From Allacma fusca (Eukaryota; Arthropoda; Collembola; Symphypleona; Sminthuridae), in the NCBI GenBank assembly GCA_947179485.1, contig OX359245.1, positions 7,855,001-7,919,000 of the forward strand: 64,000 nucleotides of DNA, in the 5' to 3' direction. The notes beneath the pieces are model-generated. The model was given only the letters and a program-made list of their open reading frames with translations. It made no database searches and had not been told where the DNA came from. Below, in pieces: positions 22,444 through 30,877 of the stretch. The position numbers and the translations under genes were made by a program. Position 1 is the first letter of the stretch. The number at the start of each line of letters is the position of its first letter.

Positions 22444-23142
22444 TCTGGCTTTACTGTTAACACAACTATCCGGCGGGTACTGTAACCGGGTAATGCAATG
22501 CCCGGTATTCATAAACATATGACAGCAGTGCCACGCAGTGCTGGCTCAGTGGTTAGAGCGTCCCGTTCGTTGCGGCTGGAGTCGATTTCGATTCCAGTAA
22601 AAGCTGTGATACATGGGGACTATCAGAGGACATTCCTTAGATGGAGGGAAACTAGAAAAAGCTGCCAATTAACATAGTTCGCTAGACATTCCAGTATAAT
22701 AGGCGTCCGATAAACCTCTTCCTAACTCAAATCTCCTCTACCTTCCAATTTCCTCCTACTCTCCATTTCCTAGCTGGAACAAAGACTTGTGATATACTCT
22801 CTGTGAGAGGAATGGACTGGTGGGTATTTGTCCCACTCGTCTAGCTCTACGCTAATACTTAGTGCCGGTATCTTGCGTACGATACCCTGTTCGCAAGGAT
22901 TCCACCAAACGTTCAACCGTAGATAGCCGGTATAAGCTTCTCACTTGTAACTTCACAAGTTCTCAAAATTGTGTATGGCATGATGACTAATGGTTAAATC
23001 TAAGAATTACATGTTCCCCTGTGGGCGAATATTATTATTACATACGACAGCAGTGAAAATAACGAATTGTTTAATATTTACGAATATTGGAAATTGTATT
23101 ACCCGGTACCCGCCAGATATTTGTGCTAACAGTAAAGCCACA
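22444..23142. mobile_element. Small palindromic element split by a SINE
   Basis: The left arm (TGGCTTTACTGTTAACACAA, then GGCGGGTAC and CCGGGTAAT) is the imperfect reverse complement of the right arm (23098-23142: ATTACCCGGTACCCGCCAG, then TTGTGCTAACAGTAAAGCCA). Without the SINE insert the element is only about 190 bp, a foldback-type miniature transposon. No target duplication was identified for the outer element. Confidence 0.65.
22531..23040 (+). mobile_element. tRNA-derived SINE with 15-bp target duplication
   Basis: The head carries a pol III box A (TGGCTCAGTGG, 22542-22552) inside a perfect D-stem GCTC/GAGC, and a box B-like TTTCGATTCC (22586-22595) inside a T-stem CTGGA/TCCAG, with tRNA-like spacing. 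The tail ends in (ATT)n at about 23031-23040. Flanks CATATGACAGCAGTG (22516-22530) and CATACGACAGCAGTG (23041-23055) are a 15-bp direct repeat with one mismatch, as expected for LINE-driven insertion. The body is about 510 bp. The partner LINE is not in the window. Confidence 0.85.
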
Positions 23143-23269
23143 TAATATAAGTTATAACTGGATTTGCACTTTGTTTTGTTGTAATCGGCCAACACAAACA
23201 CCCTTTTACATGAGGTAAACTTATACTTATAACTTACAAACCTTATTTAGCGAAAGTGACGTCATTTTG

Positions 23270-23420
23270 GCTAAGCACGTGATTGTGACATCCCTTTACA
23301 TAACTTGTGCATTGTGGAACTTATGGAGATGCTGCATTAATTTCGTCCGCATGCATGCAGTCCAAGTTAACGTTTCCCTCAGCCAGCGGTATCTTATACT
23401 ATTTTCATGGGCTATGCATT
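23270..23420 (+). repeat. Dispersed repeat, 5' part interrupted by LTR element
   Basis: Matches the reverse complement of 11659-11790. The repeat continues at 30831 beyond the retrotransposon. About 28 bases just before the LTR (23393-23420) are absent from the 11.6-kb copy. Confidence 0.8.
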
Positions 23421-24311
23421 TGTCGGGCATTTGTTGGAAGTACGTACGATATAGTACGGTACTTTACGTAGTGTGATTAGCATGACCAGTGCCGCCCGTA
23501 TAGCACTGGGTCCATGCATTGGATATTAATTTACCTTTTCTTATTGTTTTGCGTAATGTTTATTTACCTTTGTTACCCTATCTCCCACTTTACATTTATT
23601 GTGAGGATCGGAGTAAGTATGTACTCGCATGTGTTATGCGAGTTAGTAGGTCTGACTCCTACTAATTTAAATTTATTGAGTAATTTTAGGAATACTTTTT
23701 ATTATGTATTCCCTTATGTTTATATGGGGTTAGGAGCCCCTTTGACCACTATTTGCAATAGTGGCTACTTTTAGGGAATCACTGCAATTTCCAGGGAATA
23801 AATACCCTGGAAAGCACAAGGCTATCATCCACTAATCTTTTGGCCCTTGTAGTGTTCAGATCCCTTTTTTGAGACCTGTGGTGTAACTTGTATCAGTCAC
23901 CACTCCCCGTTTTATTTTATTGAAATATTTTGTAGATGTACTACGTTGTAGTACATATGTATTAGTACACTTTTCTTGAAATAAACTTTATTTAATTGTT
24001 TTTGTTATATACATTACATAATTGAAAATCTCCGAGAACACATTATTGCCTGCATCCTACGTACATACATATATCTTTGTACAGATATATATTCCATACC
24101 TGAGTACCTACCCTATACCCATTATCTCTCTTTGTTCATAGAGTTAACTCTGTTGGTTTTCCACTTGTTAACTCTAACCCTTTCTCTTACCAACCCTATT
24201 TTGTATTATTACCTTACCATACCTTGCCATCTATCTTTGCCTTCCCTAACCAAAGTGCTCTGAAGTACATATTAGCTTATTGCTAGTACTTGGTCCAGAT
24301 TCCATCCGACA
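23421..24311 (+). repeat. 5' LTR
   Basis: 891 bp, starting TGTCGG and ending CCGACA. Differences from the 3' LTR are T/C at 23499, C/A at 23903 and T/A at 24188. AATAAA motifs occur at 23797 and 23980. Seven perfect inverted repeats of 6-9 bp are present (see findings). The 86-codon frame at 23514 is just LTR sequence and has no coding support. Confidence 0.98.
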
Positions 24312-25075
24312 AAATCTTAGGTGCGGGGTAGAAACCTGTTAACCCTTTATCATACCACTGTCGGACCTGGGGTACCTTTGGACTTCTGAAGTGGACCTCC
24401 AGGGGCATTCTGAAATTTATTTTTGGAACTTCTACAGGTAAGTAGAAATTTCTATAAGTACTTCACTACTTTTCTATACCTATATTTTTCATTTTCGGAA
24501 ATAGTTCCAAATTTTCAAAATTATTTTCATATTAGGGAATATAGGGTTCCAATACCTCTTTTTGAAGGAAATTTATTGCTTAGTCGAAATAGGGTAATTT
24601 GAGAATTTTTGAAGATTGCATTAAGTGAATAGCATTATTCTCTCTACTTCTACTGCTATTTCTTTATACTGCTTAATATAAATTACCTTGTTATCCCTCC
24701 TTTAACTACTCGGTTGACGGGTACACTTGTCAGACTTACGCAACCACGTGTCTAATTGTAAGTAATGACAGTGTTTGGGGCAACCAGTAGCTTCTAATTT
24801 CCTTGTACCCATATCTTACCTGAACCTTTTATTTACATATCCTTCCCTTTTGCTAGCATACCGGCTTAGCATACATAATAGTTTTTTTTTGTCAGTTAAT
24901 AAGTACTTTTTCGTGGCTATTATTTATCAGAGTAGATAATTTCCCTCATTGTTGTTCAACTTAGTATTTCAAGTTGGATAACTTAATATCCTTAGGGTTA
25001 TTACTACTGGTGGTAGTTGCCGAAGTTCTAACGTTCCTCTCATATCTCTTTGCGAGTTATTCCGCTCCCATTACC
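24312..25075 (+). promoter_or_regulatory. Retrotransposon leader; primer site unclear, splice donor
   Basis: No TGG-starting tRNA primer site follows the LTR directly. A GGTGCGGGGTAGAAACC segment begins about 9 bases in and might act as one. CAG|GTAAGT at 24435-24443 is a near-perfect 5' splice site, with AG acceptors such as TTTTTTGTCAG near 24895 and CAACTTAG near 24963 upstream of gag. Whether the leader is spliced is inference. Confidence 0.4.
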
Positions 25076-25927
25076 ATGGATCAGGCACTTATTAATGCAG
25101 CTGTGCAAGCAGCTTCGCAATATCTTGCTGCGAATCCTGTCCAAGGATTAGGGCAGAATGCTTCTCATGAGTATCATATGATCCAGAATTTTAGGAAATA
25201 TGATGGTTCGCATGCAGCTAGTCAGTGGATTGCTGAATTTAACAGAGAACGTGCTGCATATAATCTGAATACATTATGGGCTATACGTAACTTAGATAGA
25301 CTGTTGACAGGGACTCCCGCTACATGGTGGCGATCACAGCGAGGTCCTTATTTTGCCGCAGTAGATGCTAACGCTGCTGATGCTGATGCTCAGTGGTTAT
25401 TGGTTAGTGATGCATTTAGGAATTTCTTCAGTGATAATAATTTGAAAGAATTAGCTAGGTCAGAGAATGACAGTATTAAGTATAAATTTGGTGAATATAC
25501 TTTATGCTATATCACCAAGAAGGTAGATTGCCTTACTCGCATGAATCCTGTGATGCCTATCAGCGAACAGATTCGTTATATCTTGTTAGGTCATCCTATT
25601 GAGATTAGGCCATTTATTTCTGATGTAGATACTGTTGATCAGCTTTTCCGCAAGCTGAATAATCACATTGCTTTAAATATTCCTAAGGTCAGGAATATTG
25701 GTGAATCCTCTCAGCATAGTCCGCGAGTTAGGAAGTTCGATGCTAAGGATAGTAAGCCTTATAGAAGTATTGAGGGATTAAGGATACCAAATTATTCAGA
25801 TAAACACAGGAGATCCTGTGTTGATAAGAACGGAAAGAGGCTTTGCTTGGAATGCAAATCGTCTAATCATGCCGTTAGAAATTGTTTTAAGCTTTGCGCC
25901 GCACAGGGAATTGCTATTCCTGAGTAA
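25076..25927 (+). CDS. gag: Gag with CCHC zinc knuckle
   Basis: Structural protein of the retrotransposon, forming the cytoplasmic particle and binding element RNA. Start chosen at ATG 25076 (TTACCATGGATC context). The frame is open 34 codons upstream but without ATG, over a hydrophobic stretch. 283 residues. A single CX2CX4HX4C knuckle (Cys257, Cys260, His265, Cys270) near the C terminus marks the nucleocapsid part. The frame ends at TAA 25925, yet in the same frame a TAG at 25955 follows directly on a slippery heptamer. The TAA may therefore be a mutation that shortened Gag by about ten residues and blocks access to the frameshift site. Confidence 0.9.
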   Translation: MDQALINAAVQAASQYLAANPVQGLGQNASHEYHMIQNFRKYDGSHAASQWIAEFNRERAAYNLNTLWAIRNLDRLLTGTPATWWRSQRGPYFAAVDANAADADAQWLLVSDAFRNFFSDNNLKELARSENDSIKYKFGEYTLCYITKKVDCLTRMNPVMPISEQIRYILLGHPIEIRPFISDVDTVDQLFRKLNNHIALNIPKVRNIGESSQHSPRVRKFDAKDSKPYRSIEGLRIPNYSDKHRRSCVDKNGKRLCLECKSSNHAVRNCFKLCAAQGIAIPE

Positions 25928-25941
25928 GGAAAGAAGAATGA

Positions 25942-26006
25942 TGACTCAAAAAACTAGGTAGCCTTGGTATGCGGGTACGCAAGGCTGGTCCTAGGAAAGT
26001 GAGTCA
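25942..26006 (+). promoter_or_regulatory. -1 ribosomal frameshift cassette at gag-pol junction
   Basis: The heptamer AAAAAAC (25948-25954) is in gag phase as A_AAA_AAC and is followed at once by TAG. Slipping back one base enters the pol frame, which is open from 25945. After a 5-nt spacer comes the stem AGCCTTG (25960-25966) paired with CAAGGCT (25980-25986), extendable inside by GTA/TAC and outside by CTAGG/CCTAG (25954-25958, 25990-25994) and TGACTCA/TGAGTCA (25942-25948, 26000-26006). -1 frameshifting is established for several Ty3/gypsy elements; function here is inferred. Confidence 0.8.
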
Positions 26007-28011
26007 AAATAATTGTCAATCTTGGGTTGATAAGTTTAGTTATAGAAATAAATATTCATTGTTAGATTTAGATAAGACAGATATACCATCATCTAATGGT
26101 AGTTTATGTGGTAATGTTTCAATAGGATCGGTCCGTAAACGGACATTGGCAATAGACGATGATAATGTTTGGCCTGTTAATATTGCTGGGAAACCAGACT
26201 TGAAGATTAAAGGCTTTGTTGATACAGGAGCTGATATAACTATAATACATCCAGACATTCTTGATATGCTAGGAAACTGTTACCCTAGATATTGCTGTAC
26301 TCCTATTCATGCCACTTTATCGGTCTCAGGTGAAACGTATTGTATTATATCTGAATATGTTAATTTAGAATTAGAAGCCGAACGGTTTGTTTGGTGCGTT
26401 TGGAAAGTTTATGTAGTGCCAAACGTTACTTCAGCTTTGACTGTAGGAAAAGATTTCCTTATATATTTCAAAGCTATTGTAGATTGCGACGAAGGTCGTG
26501 TTTATTTTAAATCCTATCCAAATGATGAGGATAGTTATGCTGATATTAAAGTTTGCAATTTGAAATCAAAGAATTCTAAGAAGTATTTAAAGCCTAAACC
26601 TAAGGAGCAGGTCGTTAGTCCTAAACCAAAGGGGAAGGTAAATTATCCTAAACCTGAGGTAAAGGTAGATAAACCAGTTCCGAAGGTGAAGGAAGAGAAA
26701 TTATATTTTGAAAGGGATGTTTCAGTTAGTAGTGATAATGATTCCCTTAAGGATATTAATTTCTTTGATGCTAATTCAGTAGATGCTAAGTTTTACAGAC
26801 AACTGAAAGATAAAGTTCCAATTCCTGATATCTTTCCTAAGCTTGCCAAATCTAAAGTTCCCTATGTAAGTACCAATAGACCATTTAAGATCCAGCCTAA
26901 TTCATTCCATAGAATATTAGTACATGTTCCTGGTCGACATAATGGAGATATCATTGTTGACAGAAACGAGGAACTTTTACATAGTGAAGGAATTCTTACT
27001 GTCTCTTGTGTAACCAATTGTAAGGATGGGCAAGCTGTAGTATGGGTCATTAACACGAATAGTTGCCCAGTTGTTTTAAGCCCTTGTCGGGAATTTAGCA
27101 CTTATGATATTTGTCAGAGCAATGATCGGGTTGTTTCCCTTTCTGCGCTAAATATAGGCAATGATGGAACGAAGTCTGAGCCTGCTATTATTACAGAATT
27201 TAATGATGAAGAATTAGATGAATTTAATTTTGGTCCTACTTTGACGGACGATATGAAGTCTCTTTTGATTAACGTTTTAGTTAGAAATCGTAGTGTTTTT
27301 GCGTTTAAAGATGAGGATATGTCTTGCATCGTTGATCAGTTTGGTAAACCTATCCAAGCTAGATTTACGTTAAAGGATGATATTCCTGTTACTTTTAATC
27401 CGTTTAGGCATTCTCCTGAAGCGGAAAGGATTATTGATGAACAGTTTGATAGAGAAATTAAATTAGGATGGGCTGGGCCCGGTAATGGTCCATACGCTGC
27501 TCCTTGTCTGTTGGTTATACGAGGAAAGAAGAAAAGAGCTGTTATGGATTACCGTTCTGTCAATAAGAAGATCGTACCATTTAGTTTCCCAGTTCCTAAT
27601 TTACACTTTGTCCTTGATTTCTTTGCCGGTTCTTGTTGGTTTTCTAAAGTAGATTCTCCCGATGCGTTCAAACAAATTGAACTAGCTGAAGAATGTCGGG
27701 ATTCATTAGTGTTTATCACTAGTAAACGTAAATTAAGACCAACTAGAGTTCCTTATGGGTCTGTTAATAGCCTTGCTATTTTTCAGTCTGTGTTAAACCA
27801 AATTTTAGGTTTGTATAATTTAAGCGGCCTTGCAAATTACGTTGATGATAATGCCGTACATGGACCTGATTTTGAGACTCATTGCCAACGATTAAATGAA
27901 TTTTTAGCTGTATTAGTAAGACATCATGTAAAGCTTCGACCCAAGAAATGTTCATTTGGTTTTGAAGAGTTAGAATATTTAGGTCATATCGTTAGTAAGA
28001 ACGGTAATTGA
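25945..28011 (+). pseudogene. pol: Pol part 1: aspartic protease and reverse transcriptase
   Basis: The pol frame (first ATG 25969) encodes a retropepsin with the active-site motif DTGAD at 26221 and a downstream reverse transcriptase. RT landmarks are KRAVMDYRSVN (fingers), SKVDSPDAFKQIEL (first catalytic Asp), a VPYGSVNSLAIFQ helix and the YVDD box at 27838-27849 with both catalytic Asp present, then LEYLGHIVSKNG at the thumb. A Lys/Pro-rich spacer with repeated KPK-type motifs lies between protease and RT (about 26580-26700). The frame is cut by TGA at 28009 but continues unchanged beyond it. Confidence 0.93.
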
Positions 28012-29700
28012 ATTGATTCAGAGAGATTGAAAGCTGTGAATGATTGGCCAGTGCCATCTAATCCTACAGAGATTCGGTCATTTATTGGTTTTTGTGGTTT
28101 CTTTAGAAGACATATATGGCAGTTTTCTAAAATGGCAGGACCATTGCATGAATTGACTAAAGATAATGTCGATTTCAAATGGTCATTTATAGAGCAACAA
28201 TCATTTGAATCTTTAAAGAATGCTATGATGTCTGCTTCTATTCTTGCGTATCCTTCTGAAGAGGGTAAATTAGAGATGTTTTGCGATGCATCACATAAAC
28301 AGATAGGATCTGTACTTATTCAGAATATTAAAGGTGTTCGTCGAGCTATTTCGTTTTATGCTAAGAAGTTTGTTCGTATTTCTCTTGATTTTATAGGACC
28401 GTTAGTCGAGACTCGATCTGGTAACAGGCATGCGCTTGTTATCATTGATCAAGCGACTCGATGGGCGGAAATAATTCCTACGCCAGATCAGACTTCTGAG
28501 TCTGTTATTAGAGCTTATCGTAATGTTTACGCTGCTAGATATGGTCACGTGGACGTACAAGTTTTAGACAATGCTGCTAACTTTACAGCCGGTGCATATA
28601 TGGAATATTGTAAGTCAGAAGGTATTATTTTGAAGTTTATTAGTCCTCATCATCCAGCTTCTAATGCATTCGTCGAACGGTCTAACGGAACGTTCAAAGA
28701 TATGTTAGCTAAGCTAGTCAATGTTGAACACGATAATTGGGATGAGTTGATGCCTCAAGCTGTACATAGTTACAATATTTCCAAGCATTCTACGACAGGT
28801 TTTAGTCCTTATTACTTGTTGTATGGTAAACATCCGAGTTTTGGTAGTGATAGGTTTTATCCGGTAAATGCTGATAGAGTTAAGGAGCGTTCTCCAGAAG
28901 AACGTCGTTTCCAACTATATAAGGATAGGTTAAAGGCTAATGAGAATACTTGTCGAAATCAGTTAGCTGAAAAGATTAAATTCGATTCATGTCATTCAAA
29001 CGTAGAATTTAAAGTAGGTGACTTTGTCTTACATAAGAACTATGAGCGGAAGAAAGGAACTACCGCTAAATTTCTTGTGAAATGGAAAGGTCCCTTTATA
29101 GTTCTCGAACGTCCTAGACAGTTAACGTATTACATTAAGCACGTTGATTCAGAGCCTGATGACAAGACTATGCTAATGGCTCATGTTCATAACCTTAAAG
29201 AATATATTCCTGATGTTCCTATACCTGATGAACCCGAACAAGATTATAGCTTAGATTGGCTAGATAATTTTGTTCCTACTCCTGATTATCCTGAATTTTA
29301 TGAAGACTATAATTTTTCGCATGCTGGTGATGTTAACCATGATGAGATGATTAGGGACGTTGTTCCCGAACCCAATGCTGAAGTCGTTAATCAAGACATT
29401 CCTGCTGTACCGATTATGCCTCCAGCTGTTGAAGAGGTAGTACCTGAACAAGTTAATGAAGAACCTGTCCAGCCGATTGTTCCTATCCAGGAACCAGTAA
29501 ATATTCCAGAACGTATTCCAAGGTCCAGAGATGTTTCTTCTCAAGGAAGCGTAGCTTCCCGTACATCTTCAAGAGTTAAGAAGCCTACGGGAAAGTTAGC
29601 CGTGGAACCCAGTAAGAAATCTTATAAAGCATTAAAGATTGAAATGTTTAATAGTATGATGGAATTATTAAAGAATGAAGAACTTCAAACTGATGATTAA
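28012..29700 (+). pseudogene. pol: Pol part 2: RT end, RNase H stub, integrase
   Basis: Same frame as part 1 after TGA 28009. RT connection (FIGFCGFFRRHI) leads to the first RNase H strands with FCDAS (one catalytic Asp), then after AISFYAKKF the sequence jumps to the integrase core at about 28368. The remaining RNase H active site and the integrase HHCC domain are missing, an in-frame loss of a few hundred residues relative to the family. The integrase core keeps the triad: Asp at 28387, Asp at 28567, Glu at 28675, the last two 35 residues apart (DD35E). A GPF module (WKGPFIVLERP) and an acidic, Pro-rich tail follow to TAA 29698. Confidence 0.92.
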
Positions 29701-29939
29701 GGTCTTTAATTGATATTTGATTATAGAAATTTTTGTAACGTTTTGATAAGTAGCCGTATTTCTGATGTAAATCCGGCGTACTTGAATTTGAAGACAGCTA
29801 AGCTGATTATGCTGTATTACCGAAAATGGCGATGCTGTTTAGAAGACATATAGTGTTAGATGTAGCTATTGATATTTTGAAATATTATTTGTTGTAATTG
29901 TTCCATCTTTGAGGACAAAGACTATAAAATCCGGCGTAC
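29701..29939 (+). other. 3' untranslated part of element, weak polypurine tract
   Basis: No good polypurine tract touches the 3' LTR. The nearest purine-rich stretch is GAGGACAAAGA (29911-29921). The 13-base phrase AATCCGGCGTACT occurs at about 29771 and again abutting the 3' LTR, suggesting a small duplication or rearrangement. Confidence 0.5.
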
Positions 29940-30830
29940 TGTCGGGCATTTGTTGGAAGTACGTACGATATAGTACGGTACTTTACGTAGTGTGATTAGC
30001 ATGACCAGTGCCGCCCGCATAGCACTGGGTCCATGCATTGGATATTAATTTACCTTTTCTTATTGTTTTGCGTAATGTTTATTTACCTTTGTTACCCTAT
30101 CTCCCACTTTACATTTATTGTGAGGATCGGAGTAAGTATGTACTCGCATGTGTTATGCGAGTTAGTAGGTCTGACTCCTACTAATTTAAATTTATTGAGT
30201 AATTTTAGGAATACTTTTTATTATGTATTCCCTTATGTTTATATGGGGTTAGGAGCCCCTTTGACCACTATTTGCAATAGTGGCTACTTTTAGGGAATCA
30301 CTGCAATTTCCAGGGAATAAATACCCTGGAAAGCACAAGGCTATCATCCACTAATCTTTTGGCCCTTGTAGTGTTCAGATCCCTTTTTTGAGACCTGTGG
30401 TGTAACTTGTATCAGTCACCAATCCCCGTTTTATTTTATTGAAATATTTTGTAGATGTACTACGTTGTAGTACATATGTATTAGTACACTTTTCTTGAAA
30501 TAAACTTTATTTAATTGTTTTTGTTATATACATTACATAATTGAAAATCTCCGAGAACACATTATTGCCTGCATCCTACGTACATACATATATCTTTGTA
30601 CAGATATATATTCCATACCTGAGTACCTACCCTATACCCATTATCTCTCTTTGTTCATAGAGTTAACTCTGTTGGTTTTCCACTTGTTAACTCTAACCCT
30701 TTCTCTAACCAACCCTATTTTGTATTATTACCTTACCATACCTTGCCATCTATCTTTGCCTTCCCTAACCAAAGTGCTCTGAAGTACATATTAGCTTATT
30801 GCTAGTACTTGGTCCAGATTCCATCCGACA
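29940..30830 (+). repeat. 3' LTR
   Basis: 891 bp, matching the 5' LTR except at 30018, 30422 and 30707. None of the three changes falls in a stem of the LTR inverted repeats. It is followed by CATT, the second copy of the target duplication. Confidence 0.98.
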
Positions 30831-30877
30831 CATTTATAACAACGAAACCAGTAAATATGTATACCCATTATATTAAA
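30831..30877 (+). repeat. Dispersed repeat, 3' part after LTR element
   Basis: Continues the repeat interrupted at 23420. Matches the complement of 11612-11658 with few changes (ATAACAACGAAA, ATACCCATTATATTAAA). Confidence 0.85.

Larger units (their letters stand above)
23421..30830 (+). mobile_element. Ty3/gypsy-type LTR retrotransposon, defective
   Basis: A 7410-bp element with two 891-bp LTRs differing at three positions, termini TGTCGG...CCGACA and a 4-bp target duplication CATT (23417-23420 and 30831-30834). Order is LTR, leader, gag, protease-RT, partial RNase H, integrase, LTR. Domain order RT before integrase and the integrase GPF module place it in Ty3/gypsy. There is no env-like frame between pol and the 3' LTR. 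Pol carries TGA at 28009 and an in-frame deletion near 28368, so this copy is not autonomous. Confidence 0.96.

Noticed and set aside
22535-22600. tRNA gene
   Set aside because: Box A and box B are present, but the anticodon arm is poor, and a long unrelated body, an (ATT)n tail and a 15-bp target duplication make it a SINE.
23514-23774. 86-codon hydrophobic frame, present identically in both LTRs (also 30033-30293)
   Set aside because: It is duplicated only because the LTRs are duplicated. It covers the hairpin and poly(A)-signal region and has no coding support.
24974-25075. N-terminal hydrophobic extension of Gag
   Set aside because: The open stretch begins without an ATG; the first ATG with good context is at 25076.
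28009-28011. TGA in pol as programmed stop readthrough
   Set aside because: It lies inside the RT region rather than at a gag-pol border, and a complete frameshift signal already exists at 25942-26006; a simple nonsense mutation is more likely.
29701-29939. env-like gene of an endogenous retrovirus
   Set aside because: Fewer than 240 bases between pol stop and 3' LTR and no open frame; the element is gag-pol only.
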